Both the position numbers and the translations under genes were made by a program. From an uncultured Roseovarius sp. (lineage in GTDB: Bacteria; Pseudomonadota; Alphaproteobacteria; Rhodobacterales; Rhodobacteraceae): a stretch of DNA of 64,000 bases. Numbering within the stretch: the stretch's first letter is position 1; every line of letters begins with the position of its first letter. The notes below the pieces were generated by a model. The model was not told where the DNA came from. It saw only the letters and a program-made list of their open reading frames with translations, and did not search any database. Below are positions 16,184-24,586 of the stretch, one piece after another. The stretch covers positions 62,001 through 126,000 of the forward strand of contig CANMOU010000003.1 of the NCBI GenBank assembly GCA_947499555.1. The letters run 5' to 3'.

Positions 16184-17368
16184 ATGGGCGGACTGCCATA
16201 TCTCGATCTGGCAGACCCCGCTCTGTCCACTCGGGGGCCAGAGGTTTTGGCAGCGCGGGATACGCATTGGTGCGCGGAAACGCCCTTTGGCCTCGCGGTG
16301 CTGCGCTATCGGCAAGTGGGGAAGATCCTGCGCGACCGGCGCTTTCGCCAGGGCAGCCACAATTGGCCGGATACTGTTGGAATCAAAGGAAGTTTTGCTG
16401 ATTTCTGGCGCGCGTCTGTCATTGGCCGTGAAGGGGCAGAGCACCAGAAACTGCGCGCACTGGCCGTCCCGGCGCTCAGTGAGGGTTACGTGCTTGGCCT
16501 CAAGCCTGCCTTTGATGAGATTGCCGAAGATCTCTGTGCAGAGCTTCGTAAAACCGAGCGTTGTGAATTTCAGTCCGCCTTTTGTGAGCCCTTTGCGGGG
16601 CAGGCGATCACCACGCTTCTGGGCATGCCCAGAAGCGATTGGCCACTGGTGGCGCATAACGCTGCTGATCTGGGTCTTGCGATGGGAGTTGAGGCCCCGA
16701 AATACGAGGCGCGTTTCAACAAAGCCTGTGAAACGCTGTTTAATCTGGCCAATGATCTGGTCGCCAAGGTGCGGCGCGGCGAAGATGATAGCAGCTATGT
16801 TGCACGCATGGTGGTCGAATTTGATCGCAACGGTGATTGCACGCATGAAGAGTTGCTGAACACCATTGTGATCTCCATCTTTGGCGGGGTCGACACAACG
16901 CGGGCGCTTCTGGGCCTAGGCCTGTCACTGTTCATTGATAACCCAGACCAGTGGAAGGCCCTGCGCGCCGACGAAAACCTGATTCCTGCGACGGTAGAAG
17001 AGTTTATTCGTGCGCGCCCAACGACAACCTGGGCCACGCGCGAGGCGACAGAGGATGTGGAGATTGACGGTATTTCCATACGTAAAGGTAGGGTTGTTCA
17101 TTTACTTGTGCATGCCAGCGCTCGCGATCCGGAGATTTGCGAAGATCAAGCATTTGATATTACAGTAAAACGTCGCCTGCATTTTGGCTTTGGCGGTGGC
17201 GCGCATCATTGCATCGGGCATTTTGTTGCGCGCACAGACACCGCCTGTGCCTTGGTTGCACTTCGCAAGACATTCCGTACGGTTGCGTATGTAAGTGAGC
17301 CGAAGTGGCTGCCTGATAGTGGCAATACCGGCGCGTTAAGCCTGCCGATCAGATACGAGGTGGTGTGA
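16184..17368 (+). CDS. Cytochrome P450
   Basis: This 394-residue soluble bacterial P450 has the I-helix GGVDTT (234-239), ExxR at E273-R276, and the heme-binding FGFGGGAHHCIG with Cys343 as the thiolate ligand. No membrane anchor is present, so it depends on ferredoxin and ferredoxin reductase, and neither is encoded nearby. In this operon it could hydroxylate or oxidatively N-demethylate the substrate. It starts 3 bases after the epimerase gene and its stop overlaps the next ATG. Confidence 0.9.
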   Translation: MGGLPYLDLADPALSTRGPEVLAARDTHWCAETPFGLAVLRYRQVGKILRDRRFRQGSHNWPDTVGIKGSFADFWRASVIGREGAEHQKLRALAVPALSEGYVLGLKPAFDEIAEDLCAELRKTERCEFQSAFCEPFAGQAITTLLGMPRSDWPLVAHNAADLGLAMGVEAPKYEARFNKACETLFNLANDLVAKVRRGEDDSSYVARMVVEFDRNGDCTHEELLNTIVISIFGGVDTTRALLGLGLSLFIDNPDQWKALRADENLIPATVEEFIRARPTTTWATREATEDVEIDGISIRKGRVVHLLVHASARDPEICEDQAFDITVKRRLHFGFGGGAHHCIGHFVARTDTACALVALRKTFRTVAYVSEPKWLPDSGNTGALSLPIRYEVV

Positions 17369-18099
17369 TGCAATTCGAAGGCAAGACCGCATTGGTTACA
17401 GGCGCGGCCGGCGGTCTCGGCGCGGCTTTGGTGAGGGCGTTGCGGGCCGAAGGTGCAGTTGTGGCGGTTTCGGACCGCGACAGCAGGGGGGGTGATGCCG
17501 AAGCGCATCTTGATGGCGACCTGTTGGACGGCGCGTTCTGCGACGCCCTTCCAACCCTGGCGAGAGAGGCCTTGGGCAGCCTTGACATGGTGTTCAACAA
17601 CGCAGGCGTCATCACGCGCGGCGATATCACCACTGCAACAGATACCGATTGGCAGTTGACCATGGGTGTGAATGTCGAAGCGCCATTCCGAATTTGCCGC
17701 GCTGCTGTCCCGATCATGGCTGAGGCAGGCGGCGGTGTGATCGTGAATACCTGCTCTTGCTGGGGCCTGCGCCCCGGGGCCAATCATCCACTCTATGTCC
17801 TGAGCAAGGCTGCGTTGGCCTCTCTCACCCAATGCCTCGGCCGCGATCACGCCCATCAGGGCATTCGTGTCAATGCCGTGTGCCCGAATGAGGTGGACAC
17901 GCCCATGCTGCGCACCGGGTTTGCGATCCGGGGGCTCGACCCCGAGAAGGCTATTGAGGATCTTAACGCCAGTGTCCCGATTGGCCATATCGCCAGCCCG
18001 GAAGAGATCGTCGATGTCATGCTTTTTCTTGCCTCTGACGCCGCACGCTACATGTGCGGCGCATTGGTCGAGGTGAATGGCGGGAAGCCGGTGATATGA
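17368..18099 (+). CDS. Short-chain dehydrogenase/reductase (first of two)
   Basis: This 243-residue protein has a Rossmann fold with TGAAGGLGAAL as the nucleotide loop, NNAG, Ser in NTCSCWG and the catalytic YVLSK. It is a classical SDR that oxidises an alcohol or reduces a ketone with NAD(P). The ATG at 17368 overlaps the P450 stop, and its own stop overlaps the second SDR (ATGA). Two different SDRs in tandem suggest two alcohol steps or two stereoisomers in the pathway. Confidence 0.88.
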   Translation: MQFEGKTALVTGAAGGLGAALVRALRAEGAVVAVSDRDSRGGDAEAHLDGDLLDGAFCDALPTLAREALGSLDMVFNNAGVITRGDITTATDTDWQLTMGVNVEAPFRICRAAVPIMAEAGGGVIVNTCSCWGLRPGANHPLYVLSKAALASLTQCLGRDHAHQGIRVNAVCPNEVDTPMLRTGFAIRGLDPEKAIEDLNASVPIGHIASPEEIVDVMLFLASDAARYMCGALVEVNGGKPVI

Positions 18100-18827
18100 T
18101 TCATTTTAAGGGGAAAGTTGCGCTGGTCACCGGCGGATCGAGCGGCATGGGGGCGGCGACAGCGGCGCTTCTTGCCAAGGGTGGGGCGCGTGTCTTCTGT
18201 GCCCAACGGGGGGCGTCGGAGCATGAGGACATCGCAGCCGACTTCGCCAATCCAGAAGCGCCCAAAGAGGTGATCGATCAAGTCCGCGGACGGGCAGGCG
18301 CGCTAGACATCCTGATCAACAATGCCGGTGTCATGCGCGAAGGCACGGTTGAGGAAAGCTCTGAGGCCGACTGGCACCTGCAAATGCAGGTTAATCTGAC
18401 CGCGCCTTTCCTGCTTTTGCGCCACGCCATGCCGTTGCTGAAACAAAACGGTGGTGCAATTGTGAATGTCGGCTCGATTGAGGGGCTGGGATCAAACCCC
18501 CGCCACCCGGCTTACGGCGCGTCGAAAGCAGGCTTGCACGGGCTCACGCGCGCCGTCGCCGTTGATCATGGACCCGAAGGTGTGCGCTGCAACGCTGTGG
18601 CGCCGGGATGGATCGACACGCCACTCAACGAGGATTTCATCAACGGCATGCCCGATCCGAAGGCGTTTCGCGCCGAGATCGGTGGTATCCACCCCATCCG
18701 TCGCACTGGCGCACCCGAAGAAGTGGCCGAGCTGATCTGCTGGCTGGTCAGTGATGCGGCCCGTTTTGTCACCGGGCAGATCTGGACGATTGATGGCGGC
18801 CGGATGGCCCAGCTGAGCCTGCCATGA
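18096..18827 (+). CDS. Short-chain dehydrogenase/reductase (second of two)
   Basis: This 243-residue classical SDR has TGGSSGMGAAT, NNAG, VGSIEG and the catalytic YGASK, with C-terminal TIDGGR. An ATG at 18096 overlapping the previous stop is the natural start; the longer frame from 18054 lies inside the first SDR gene. It is about as long as its neighbour but clearly different in sequence, so not a recent duplication. Next to it, overlapping by 4 bases, is an FAD oxidase. Confidence 0.88.
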   Translation: MIHFKGKVALVTGGSSGMGAATAALLAKGGARVFCAQRGASEHEDIAADFANPEAPKEVIDQVRGRAGALDILINNAGVMREGTVEESSEADWHLQMQVNLTAPFLLLRHAMPLLKQNGGAIVNVGSIEGLGSNPRHPAYGASKAGLHGLTRAVAVDHGPEGVRCNAVAPGWIDTPLNEDFINGMPDPKAFRAEIGGIHPIRRTGAPEEVAELICWLVSDAARFVTGQIWTIDGGRMAQLSLP

Positions 18828-20155
18828 AGATCACCCAGATGCCCTGCGATCCCGGCGTGACCGGGTGGAATGCGATCCTGCCAAAGGCGGACGCGCCGCA
18901 GGTGTTGGAAGAGAAATGCAAGGCCGACTGGCTTGTCATCGGCGGTGGCTTTGCCGGTCTTGCAGCGGTGCGACGGCTTGGTCAGCTTCATCCCGAGGCG
19001 CGGATTGTTCTATTGGAGGCCAAGCGCATCGGCGAAGGCCCGGCCGGACGGAACTCGGGCTTCATGATCGATCTGCCGCATGATCTGGCGTCAGAGGATT
19101 ATGGCGGCGCGCTTGAAAAGGACCTTGCGCAGACACGGCTGAACCGCCGGGCGATTGCCTTTGCCACTGAAATGGCAGCGGAGTTTGGGCTGAGCGCAGA
19201 GGCGTTCGCCCGATCGGGCAAAACCAACGCGGCGGCGAGTGACAAGGGCCATCAGCACAACCTCGACTATGCAGCGCATCTGGCGGAGATGGGTGAGGCG
19301 CATGAGGTGCTCGATGCTGCCGCGATGAAGGCGCTTACCGGGTCGGACTACTATCGAAGCGGCGTCTACACGCCAGGCTCTGCGATGCTGCAGCCGGCGC
19401 TCTTCGTGCGAGGCGTGGCCAAGGGGCTGTCCAGCAACCGTGTGCGGATTTTTGAAAACACGCCGGTGGTTGGGTTGGAGCGGCGGGGCGATTGGGTCGC
19501 CACCACGCCTAAGGGTCAGGTCACGGCACCCAAAGTCATTCTGGCCGTAAATGGCCACGCCAACAGCTTTGGCCAGTTCAAAGGACGGCTGTTGCATGTG
19601 TTTCTTTATGGGTCGATGACCCGGGCTTTGACGGCGGATGAAATTGCCCGTCTTGGGGGCAAGGCCCGCTGGGGCCTTACACCGTCGGATCCCATGGGCA
19701 GCACCGTGCGCCGGATCAGTGGCACAGGCGGTGACAGGATAATCATGCGCAACCGCGTGACCTATGATCCGAGCCTGAAAGTGCCCGAGGCGCGTGTGAC
19801 CGCCATGGGTCGCACGCATGATAAGTCCTTAGCCGCACGGTTTCCGATGCTTAAGGGGGTCGAGATGGAATACCGCTGGGGCGGGCGGCTCTGCCTGAGC
19901 TGGAATGGCGCGCCGGCCCTGGGCGAAGTGGAGGAAGATCTTTATTCGGCCTGTTGCCAGAATGGGCTTGGTCTGGCGCGGGGGACATTGCACGGGATGG
20001 CTATGGCCGAGATGGCGTCGGGTCTTGGGTCAGAGATGGTTGGTGAGGTGATGGCTCAGGGTGAACCCTCTCGCCTGCCACCGATGCCGTTCACGATTAT
20101 CGGGGCAAATGCCACGATGAAATGGGGAGAGTGGAAGGCCGGGCGGGAGTTGTGA
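18824..20155 (+). CDS. FAD-dependent amine/amino-acid oxidoreductase (DAO family, PuuB/OrdL-like)
   Basis: This 443-residue protein has a FAD-binding GxGxxG segment VIGGGFAGLAAVRRL (about residues 39-53), the second FAD contact GPAGRNSGFM and the late FAD region YRWGGRLCLSWNGAPALGE. The family oxidises secondary amines or D-amino acids (gamma-glutamylputrescine oxidase, sarcosine or D-proline-type oxidases). In this operon it could oxidise the demethylated cis-hydroxy-D-proline product to a pyrroline carboxylate, the substrate of the DapA-family enzyme. It is the last gene of the operon; REP-like repeats follow. Confidence 0.85.
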   Translation: MKITQMPCDPGVTGWNAILPKADAPQVLEEKCKADWLVIGGGFAGLAAVRRLGQLHPEARIVLLEAKRIGEGPAGRNSGFMIDLPHDLASEDYGGALEKDLAQTRLNRRAIAFATEMAAEFGLSAEAFARSGKTNAAASDKGHQHNLDYAAHLAEMGEAHEVLDAAAMKALTGSDYYRSGVYTPGSAMLQPALFVRGVAKGLSSNRVRIFENTPVVGLERRGDWVATTPKGQVTAPKVILAVNGHANSFGQFKGRLLHVFLYGSMTRALTADEIARLGGKARWGLTPSDPMGSTVRRISGTGGDRIIMRNRVTYDPSLKVPEARVTAMGRTHDKSLAARFPMLKGVEMEYRWGGRLCLSWNGAPALGEVEEDLYSACCQNGLGLARGTLHGMAMAEMASGLGSEMVGEVMAQGEPSRLPPMPFTIIGANATMKWGEWKAGREL

Positions 20156-20162
20156 GGAGGGT

Positions 20163-20282
20163 GTGGGATGAAATCCCACCCTACATCGGTGGTCCGTAAG
20201 GCTGGGTTTAGCCCGGCCAATGCGCCAAACAAGCCGGGGTGAACCCCGACCTTTCCTTGCTGTCATCCCCGACTTGATCGGG
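20163..20282. repeat. Cluster of four palindromes downstream of the catabolic operon
   Basis: The cluster contains GTGGGAT/ATCCCAC (20163-20179, followed by CCTAC), GGCTGGG/CCCGGCC (about 20200-20218), CGGGGT/ACCCCG (20235-20248) and CCCGA/TCGGG (20268-20282). The first two copy the layout at 8286-8336, and the CACCCTAC edge is also shared with the RAYT-linked repeats at 56 kb. These 280 bases between the oxidase gene and cueR hold no gene. Confidence 0.65.
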
Positions 20283-20376
20283 AATCTCTTGGTCAAGAGG
20301 TCCTTGGGTCAGGCCCGAGGAGCAGATGCGGCGAATTCACATCGCAAAAGAGAAAACCTTACCAATATCTTAAAGC

Positions 20377-20392
20377 GTTTCGCGCGCGAAAC
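20377..20392. repeat. Perfect 16-base palindrome near the cueR 3' end
   Basis: GTTTCGCGCGCGAAAC is a perfect palindrome, with ATTTT on its right and a short GCTTTAAG tail on the complementary strand. It lies 43 bases beyond the cueR stop, so it could terminate the copA-cueR transcript. The T-runs are weak both ways and a protein-binding site is also possible. Confidence 0.45.
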
Positions 20393-20434
20393 ATTTTGAC
20401 TGCAGCGTGGGAACTCCTCCCAACATCCCAATCC

Positions 20435-20821
20435 TCACCCCCGCGCCAGGTCCTTCAAAATCGGGCAATCCGGTCGCGCATCTCCGGCGCAGCTTTGCAC
20501 CAGCGTTCGCAATGTATCCCGCATCGCCTCCAACTGCGCAATCTTGTCGCCGATCTGGCTCAGATGCTCCTCGGCCACCGCCTTCACATCTGCACTGGCG
20601 CGGCTGTCATCTTCGTAAAGCGCCAGCAGGGTGCGGCAATCCTCAATGGAAAAGCCCAACGCCCGTGCCCGGCCCAGAAAGGCGAGCTTATGCACATCTG
20701 TATCCGCGAAGACCCGGTAGCCATTGTCGCCTCGCGTCGGGTAGATAAGGCCGATGTCTTCATAGTACCGGATCGTCTTGGCGGGTAGGCCTGTGGCTTT
20801 GGCCACATCGGAGATATTCAT
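20435..20821 (-). CDS. cueR: MerR-family copper-responsive regulator CueR
   Basis: This 128-residue protein has an N-terminal MerR helix-turn-helix ([20 protein letters not shown]), a long dimerisation helix and the metal loop C111-AGDARPD-C119 near the C-terminus, the two-cysteine spacing of the Cu(I)/Ag(I)-sensing CueR group. It activates copper export promoters by twisting an over-long spacer. It overlaps the stop of copA by 4 bases, so the sensor is made from the same transcript it activates. Confidence 0.92.
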   Translation of the reverse strand: MNISDVAKATGLPAKTIRYYEDIGLIYPTRGDNGYRVFADTDVHKLAFLGRARALGFSIEDCRTLLALYEDDSRASADVKAVAEEHLSQIGDKIAQLEAMRDTLRTLVQSCAGDARPDCPILKDLARG

Positions 20822-23070
20822 GAATGCGCCTCCAGTTCCGGGGCCGCGACATGGCGCAGGCGCAGCGCGTTGGTGACCACGAAGACTGAACTCAACGCCA
20901 TGGCAGCGGCGGCCAGCATGGGCGACAGAAGCTGACCCGTCAGTGGGTAGAGCACACCCGCCGCCACGGGGATCAGGGCCGCGTTATAGGCGAATGCCCA
21001 AAAGAGGTTCTGCCTGATATTTCCCAGCGTCTTTTGTGACAGGGTCAGGGCCTTGAGCACACCTGCCGGGTCGCCGGAGACGAGAACCGTATCGGCGGCC
21101 TCAACCGCGACATCCGTGCCCGTGCCCATGGCGATGCCCACATCCGCCTCGGCGAGCGCCGGGGCATCATTGATGCCATCGCCGACAAAGGCCACGGGAC
21201 CATGGGTGGCCCGCAAGGTCTGGATTGTCTTGAGCTTATCCTCGGGCAGCACCTCGGCCTGTACCTCATCCAGCCCAAGCTTGGCGGCAATGGCCTGTGC
21301 GGTCGCGTGGCTGTCACCGGTCAGAAGCGCGGTTTTCAGACCGGCGCGATGCAACGCGGCGATGGTGAATTTGGCATTGGGTTTCAGAGGGTCCGACACA
21401 CCAAGCAGGCCTGCGATCTGCCCGTCGACTGCCGCGAAGACGGGTGTTTCGGCGCGAGAGGAAAGCTGTGCCAGAGCATTATCAAAGGCGTCTGTCGCGA
21501 TGCCTTCTCTTTGCATCAAGCGCGGTGCCCCGATCAAGACGCGTTTTGACCCCTGCATGGCCTCGAGCCCGAAGCCCGCCAGGGCGCGCATTTTGCTGAT
21601 TTTTGGCAAGGTGAGGCCGCGCTCTGTTGCGGCGGCCTCAACAGCGCGGGCGATGGGGTGTTCGGATTGCGCCTCAACGGCGGCCATCAGTGCAAGCAGT
21701 GTGTCCTCGTCAAATCCGTCTGCCACGCTGGTATGTGTGACGCGCGGCTGGCCTTCGGTCAGGGTGCCAGTTTTGTCAAAGGCCACAACACGCGTCTCGG
21801 CCAGTCGTTGCAACGCATCGCCTTTGCGAAAGAGCACGCCCAGCTCTGCGGCGCGCCCGGTGCCGACCATGATCGACACAGGCGTGGCCAGACCCATTGC
21901 ACAAGGGCAGGCGATGATCAGAACGGACACGCCCGCCACCAGAGCCAGACCAAGCGAAGGGGCCGTGCCGAAGCTGAGCCAAAGCAGAACGGTCAGTGCG
22001 GCGATGCCCATCACAACGGGCACAAAAACACGCACCACGCGATCCGCCAGTGCCTGTATCGGCAAGCGCGCGCCCTGCGCATCTTCGACCAGCGCGATGA
22101 TCCGGGCCAGCATCGTATCGCGGCCCACACCGGTCGCGCGGAACTGAAAAGCGCCGCTGCCATTCTGTGTGCCGCCGATTACAGTGTCCCCTTCGGTCTT
22201 CTCAACCGGCACAGGCTCACCCGAGATCATCGCCTCATCAACAAAGGATTGTCCGGTCAGGACCACACCATCCACGGGCAGGGTTTCACCGGGACGCACA
22301 TGCACGATATCATCGAGTTGAACGGCCTCGATGGGCAAATCCTGCACCGCGCCGTCGCGTTCGATCCGCGCGGTTTTCGGGCGCAGACCCATCAGACGCC
22401 GGATCGCGGCCCCTGTGTGCCCGCGCGCTCGCGCCTCAAGCCAGCGGCCCAGCAGGATCAGCGTCACGATCACCGCGGCAGCTTCAAAATAGACCGCACG
22501 CGTGCCGTCCGGCAGAAGGTTTGGCGCAAAGAGCGCAACCGTTGAAAACCCCCAGGCCGCTGCCGTGCCAAGAGCGACAAGGCTGTTCATTTCCGGTGCA
22601 CCGCGCAGCAACGCAGGAACGCCCACCACAAAGAACCCGCGCCCGGGCCAAAGAAGAACGGCGGTGGTCAGGACAAATTGCACCAACCATACCGATGGTG
22701 TGCCAAACGTGCCATGCAGCCAGTGATGCAGTGCGGGAAACAGGTGTCCGCCCATTTCCATTACAAAAACGGGCAAGGTCAGAAGCCCGGCAATCAGCGT
22801 GGCGCGCAGCGCGTCAGCGGTTTCGCGGTGCTGCGACTTGGTCAAGCTGTCCCGACTGTCGTCAGGTATGATTGTGCCGGGATAGCCCGCCGCTGTCAGG
22901 GCGGCTGTCACATCGTCGGCCTGTGCCGTGTTTAGCGTCACATGCGCGGTACGGGTGGCGAAATTCACATGCGCATCCTGCAGGCCTGGCACCGCCTGAA
23001 GGGCACGCTCGGCCCGGCCTGCGCAGCCCGCGCAGGACATTCCGTCAACTTGAATGCGCAAAGTGGTCAT
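20818..23070 (-). CDS. copA: Copper-exporting P1B-type ATPase
   Basis: This 750-residue inner-membrane pump has one N-terminal metal-binding domain with GMSCAGC (C13, C16). About eight membrane helices carry the CPC metal site at 388-390 ([13 protein letters not shown]). Other motifs are the actuator SGEP (283-286), the phosphorylated D432 in DKTGTLT, the SEHP motif in the nucleotide domain and [16 protein letters not shown]. It moves Cu(I) from the cytoplasm to the periplasm. A single metal-binding domain is the short end of the family range. Its promoter has a CueR-type dyad at 23107-23121. Confidence 0.95.
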   Translation of the reverse strand: MTTLRIQVDGMSCAGCAGRAERALQAVPGLQDAHVNFATRTAHVTLNTAQADDVTAALTAAGYPGTIIPDDSRDSLTKSQHRETADALRATLIAGLLTLPVFVMEMGGHLFPALHHWLHGTFGTPSVWLVQFVLTTAVLLWPGRGFFVVGVPALLRGAPEMNSLVALGTAAAWGFSTVALFAPNLLPDGTRAVYFEAAAVIVTLILLGRWLEARARGHTGAAIRRLMGLRPKTARIERDGAVQDLPIEAVQLDDIVHVRPGETLPVDGVVLTGQSFVDEAMISGEPVPVEKTEGDTVIGGTQNGSGAFQFRATGVGRDTMLARIIALVEDAQGARLPIQALADRVVRVFVPVVMGIAALTVLLWLSFGTAPSLGLALVAGVSVLIIACPCAMGLATPVSIMVGTGRAAELGVLFRKGDALQRLAETRVVAFDKTGTLTEGQPRVTHTSVADGFDEDTLLALMAAVEAQSEHPIARAVEAAATERGLTLPKISKMRALAGFGLEAMQGSKRVLIGAPRLMQREGIATDAFDNALAQLSSRAETPVFAAVDGQIAGLLGVSDPLKPNAKFTIAALHRAGLKTALLTGDSHATAQAIAAKLGLDEVQAEVLPEDKLKTIQTLRATHGPVAFVGDGINDAPALAEADVGIAMGTGTDVAVEAADTVLVSGDPAGVLKALTLSQKTLGNIRQNLFWAFAYNAALIPVAAGVLYPLTGQLLSPMLAAAAMALSSVFVVTNALRLRHVAAPELEAHS

Positions 23071-23096
23071 GACATCTCGTCCAGTTGTTCAGAACC

Positions 23097-23127
23097 TAGA
23101 TAAGGGTTCCAGTCACTGGAAGGTCAA
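23097..23127 (-). promoter_or_regulatory. CueR-dependent copA promoter
   Basis: Read on the minus strand, TTGACC (23127-23122) is the -35 box and TATCTA (23102-23097) the -10 box, with a 19-base spacer, two bases longer than normal. The spacer is filled by a perfect dyad TTCCAGT-C-ACTGGAA (23107-23121). This is the textbook arrangement of MerR-family activators, and the only such regulator here is CueR. Confidence 0.85.
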
Positions 23128-23156
23128 GGGGTTTCGGCCAGAATGCCCTTTTTGAT

Positions 23157-23570
23157 CTAGCGGCGGGATCGCAATTTGAACACGCCGGAGCCCTCGACGA
23201 CCAGCGTGCCGGTGTCATCCCGCACTGTGCCCTGCGCGAAATAGGTGGATTTGCCTCCGCCGGTTACATGTGCCTCGGCAATGAGCCGGCTGCCGGTTGC
23301 GCGGCCCAGATAGTTCACGGTCATCGACAAGGTCAGCGCATTTTGCCTGACATCCGGATCACCCGTGTAACAGCCGGCAAAGCCCATGGCCGTGTCCAGC
23401 AGCGCGGCATGCACACCGCCATGCGGCAATCCTTGCCGGTTCATCAGGTGTTCGGCCAATGGCGCTTCGATCCGGGCAAAATTCTCGGCCCAGCCGGTCA
23501 TTTCAAAGCCGAGGGTTTTTGACAGGGCCGAGGGCAATTCGGCCAGTCGCGGATCAAGGTCCTTGGTCAT
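23157..23570 (-). CDS. PaaI-family hotdog thioesterase
   Basis: This 137-residue protein is a single hotdog domain with the PaaI-type motif GLPHGGVHAALLDTAMGFAG, where the Gly-Gly-Val turn and following Asp form the active site. It probably hydrolyses acyl-CoA or aryl-CoA esters. It is the third gene of an operon with an acyl-CoA ligase and a phosphotransferase, each joined by a 4-base overlap. Confidence 0.85.
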   Translation of the reverse strand: MTKDLDPRLAELPSALSKTLGFEMTGWAENFARIEAPLAEHLMNRQGLPHGGVHAALLDTAMGFAGCYTGDPDVRQNALTLSMTVNYLGRATGSRLIAEAHVTGGGKSTYFAQGTVRDDTGTLVVEGSGVFKLRSRR

Positions 23571-24586
23571 GTATCAGCGGCCTCCATCCCGGCGCGGGCA
23601 AAATGCGGAACATAGGCCCCGAGTTTCAGCCCGCGTTCCGGATCAGAGGCGTTGCCATCCAAGGCTCGTTTCTTGACGCCTTGCAAGATGGCCGCCATGC
23701 GGAAGAAACAGAAGGCGAGGTAGAAATTGAAATTGTCGATACCCGGCAGGCTTCGGCGTTTGCAATAAGCTTCGATGAACGCCGCATCGGACATCAACCC
23801 AAGCGCCTCACGATCCAAACCTTGTAGACCGCGCCCATCTTTTGTCGCAGGCATCGACCATTGCATGATGACCGCGGCCAGATCGGCGAAGGGGTGGCCC
23901 AGCGTAGACAGCTCCCAATCCAGTACGGCAACAACTTTGGGTTCGTCAGGGGCTATCAATAGATTGTCGAGCCGGTAGTCACCATGCACCAGACAGCGCT
24001 GGCCGTCGTCAGGGGGCATGTTGGCCTGCAGCCAGTCAATTAGCCTGTCCATATCAGGCAATTCTTCGGTTTGCGCGGCGCGGTACTGTTTCGTCCAGCG
24101 GTCGGTCTGGCGCTGGCAATAGTGACCGGGCGGTCCGAAATCATCTAATCCGGCGGCTTCAATATCCACGTCATGGATCGCAGCCAGAACGCGGTTCATA
24201 TCGTCCATGATCGCACCCCGGTTGGCAGGGTCCAGATCGGGCATGCTGGGTTGGTCAAAGATGCGGCCTGTGACGTGGTCCATGATGTAAAAATCAGAGC
24301 CAAGAACGGTTTCATCATCACAATAGGCCAGCATGTCGGCCACCGGCACGTCGCTGCCTGAGAGGGCACGCTGTACGCGAAATTCGCGGTCAACGGCGTG
24401 GGCGGATTTCAACAAGACGCCGGGCGGTTTGCGGCGCAGCACATAAGACCTGTCCGGGGTGGTCAAACGATAGGTCGGGTTCGACTGTCCGCCGGAAAAC
24501 TTGGTGGCGCTGAGCGGGCCGTGAAAACCCGGCAGGTGATCCTTGGCCCAGTCTGCAACGGCATTTGTATCCAGAGACAGGTTCAT
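23567..24586 (-). CDS. Phosphotransferase family protein (APH/ACAD10-like kinase fold)
   Basis: This 339-residue protein has the aminoglycoside-phosphotransferase kinase fold: a Gly-rich start GGQSNPTYRL, the catalytic CLVHGDYRLDNLL and the metal-binding VLDWELSTLGHPFADLA. Proteins of this type adjacent to fatty-acyl-CoA genes resemble the kinase domain of human ACAD10/11, which phosphorylates 4-hydroxyacyl-CoA. That role fits the ligase and thioesterase neighbours here. Antibiotic resistance is unlikely. Confidence 0.82.
   Translation of the reverse strand: MNLSLDTNAVADWAKDHLPGFHGPLSATKFSGGQSNPTYRLTTPDRSYVLRRKPPGVLLKSAHAVDREFRVQRALSGSDVPVADMLAYCDDETVLGSDFYIMDHVTGRIFDQPSMPDLDPANRGAIMDDMNRVLAAIHDVDIEAAGLDDFGPPGHYCQRQTDRWTKQYRAAQTEELPDMDRLIDWLQANMPPDDGQRCLVHGDYRLDNLLIAPDEPKVVAVLDWELSTLGHPFADLAAVIMQWSMPATKDGRGLQGLDREALGLMSDAAFIEAYCKRRSLPGIDNFNFYLAFCFFRMAAILQGVKKRALDGNASDPERGLKLGAYVPHFARAGMEAADT

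Noticed and set aside
23567-24586. Antibiotic resistance phosphotransferase
   Set aside because: The operon context with acyl-CoA genes and the sequence type point to an ACAD10/11-like kinase.
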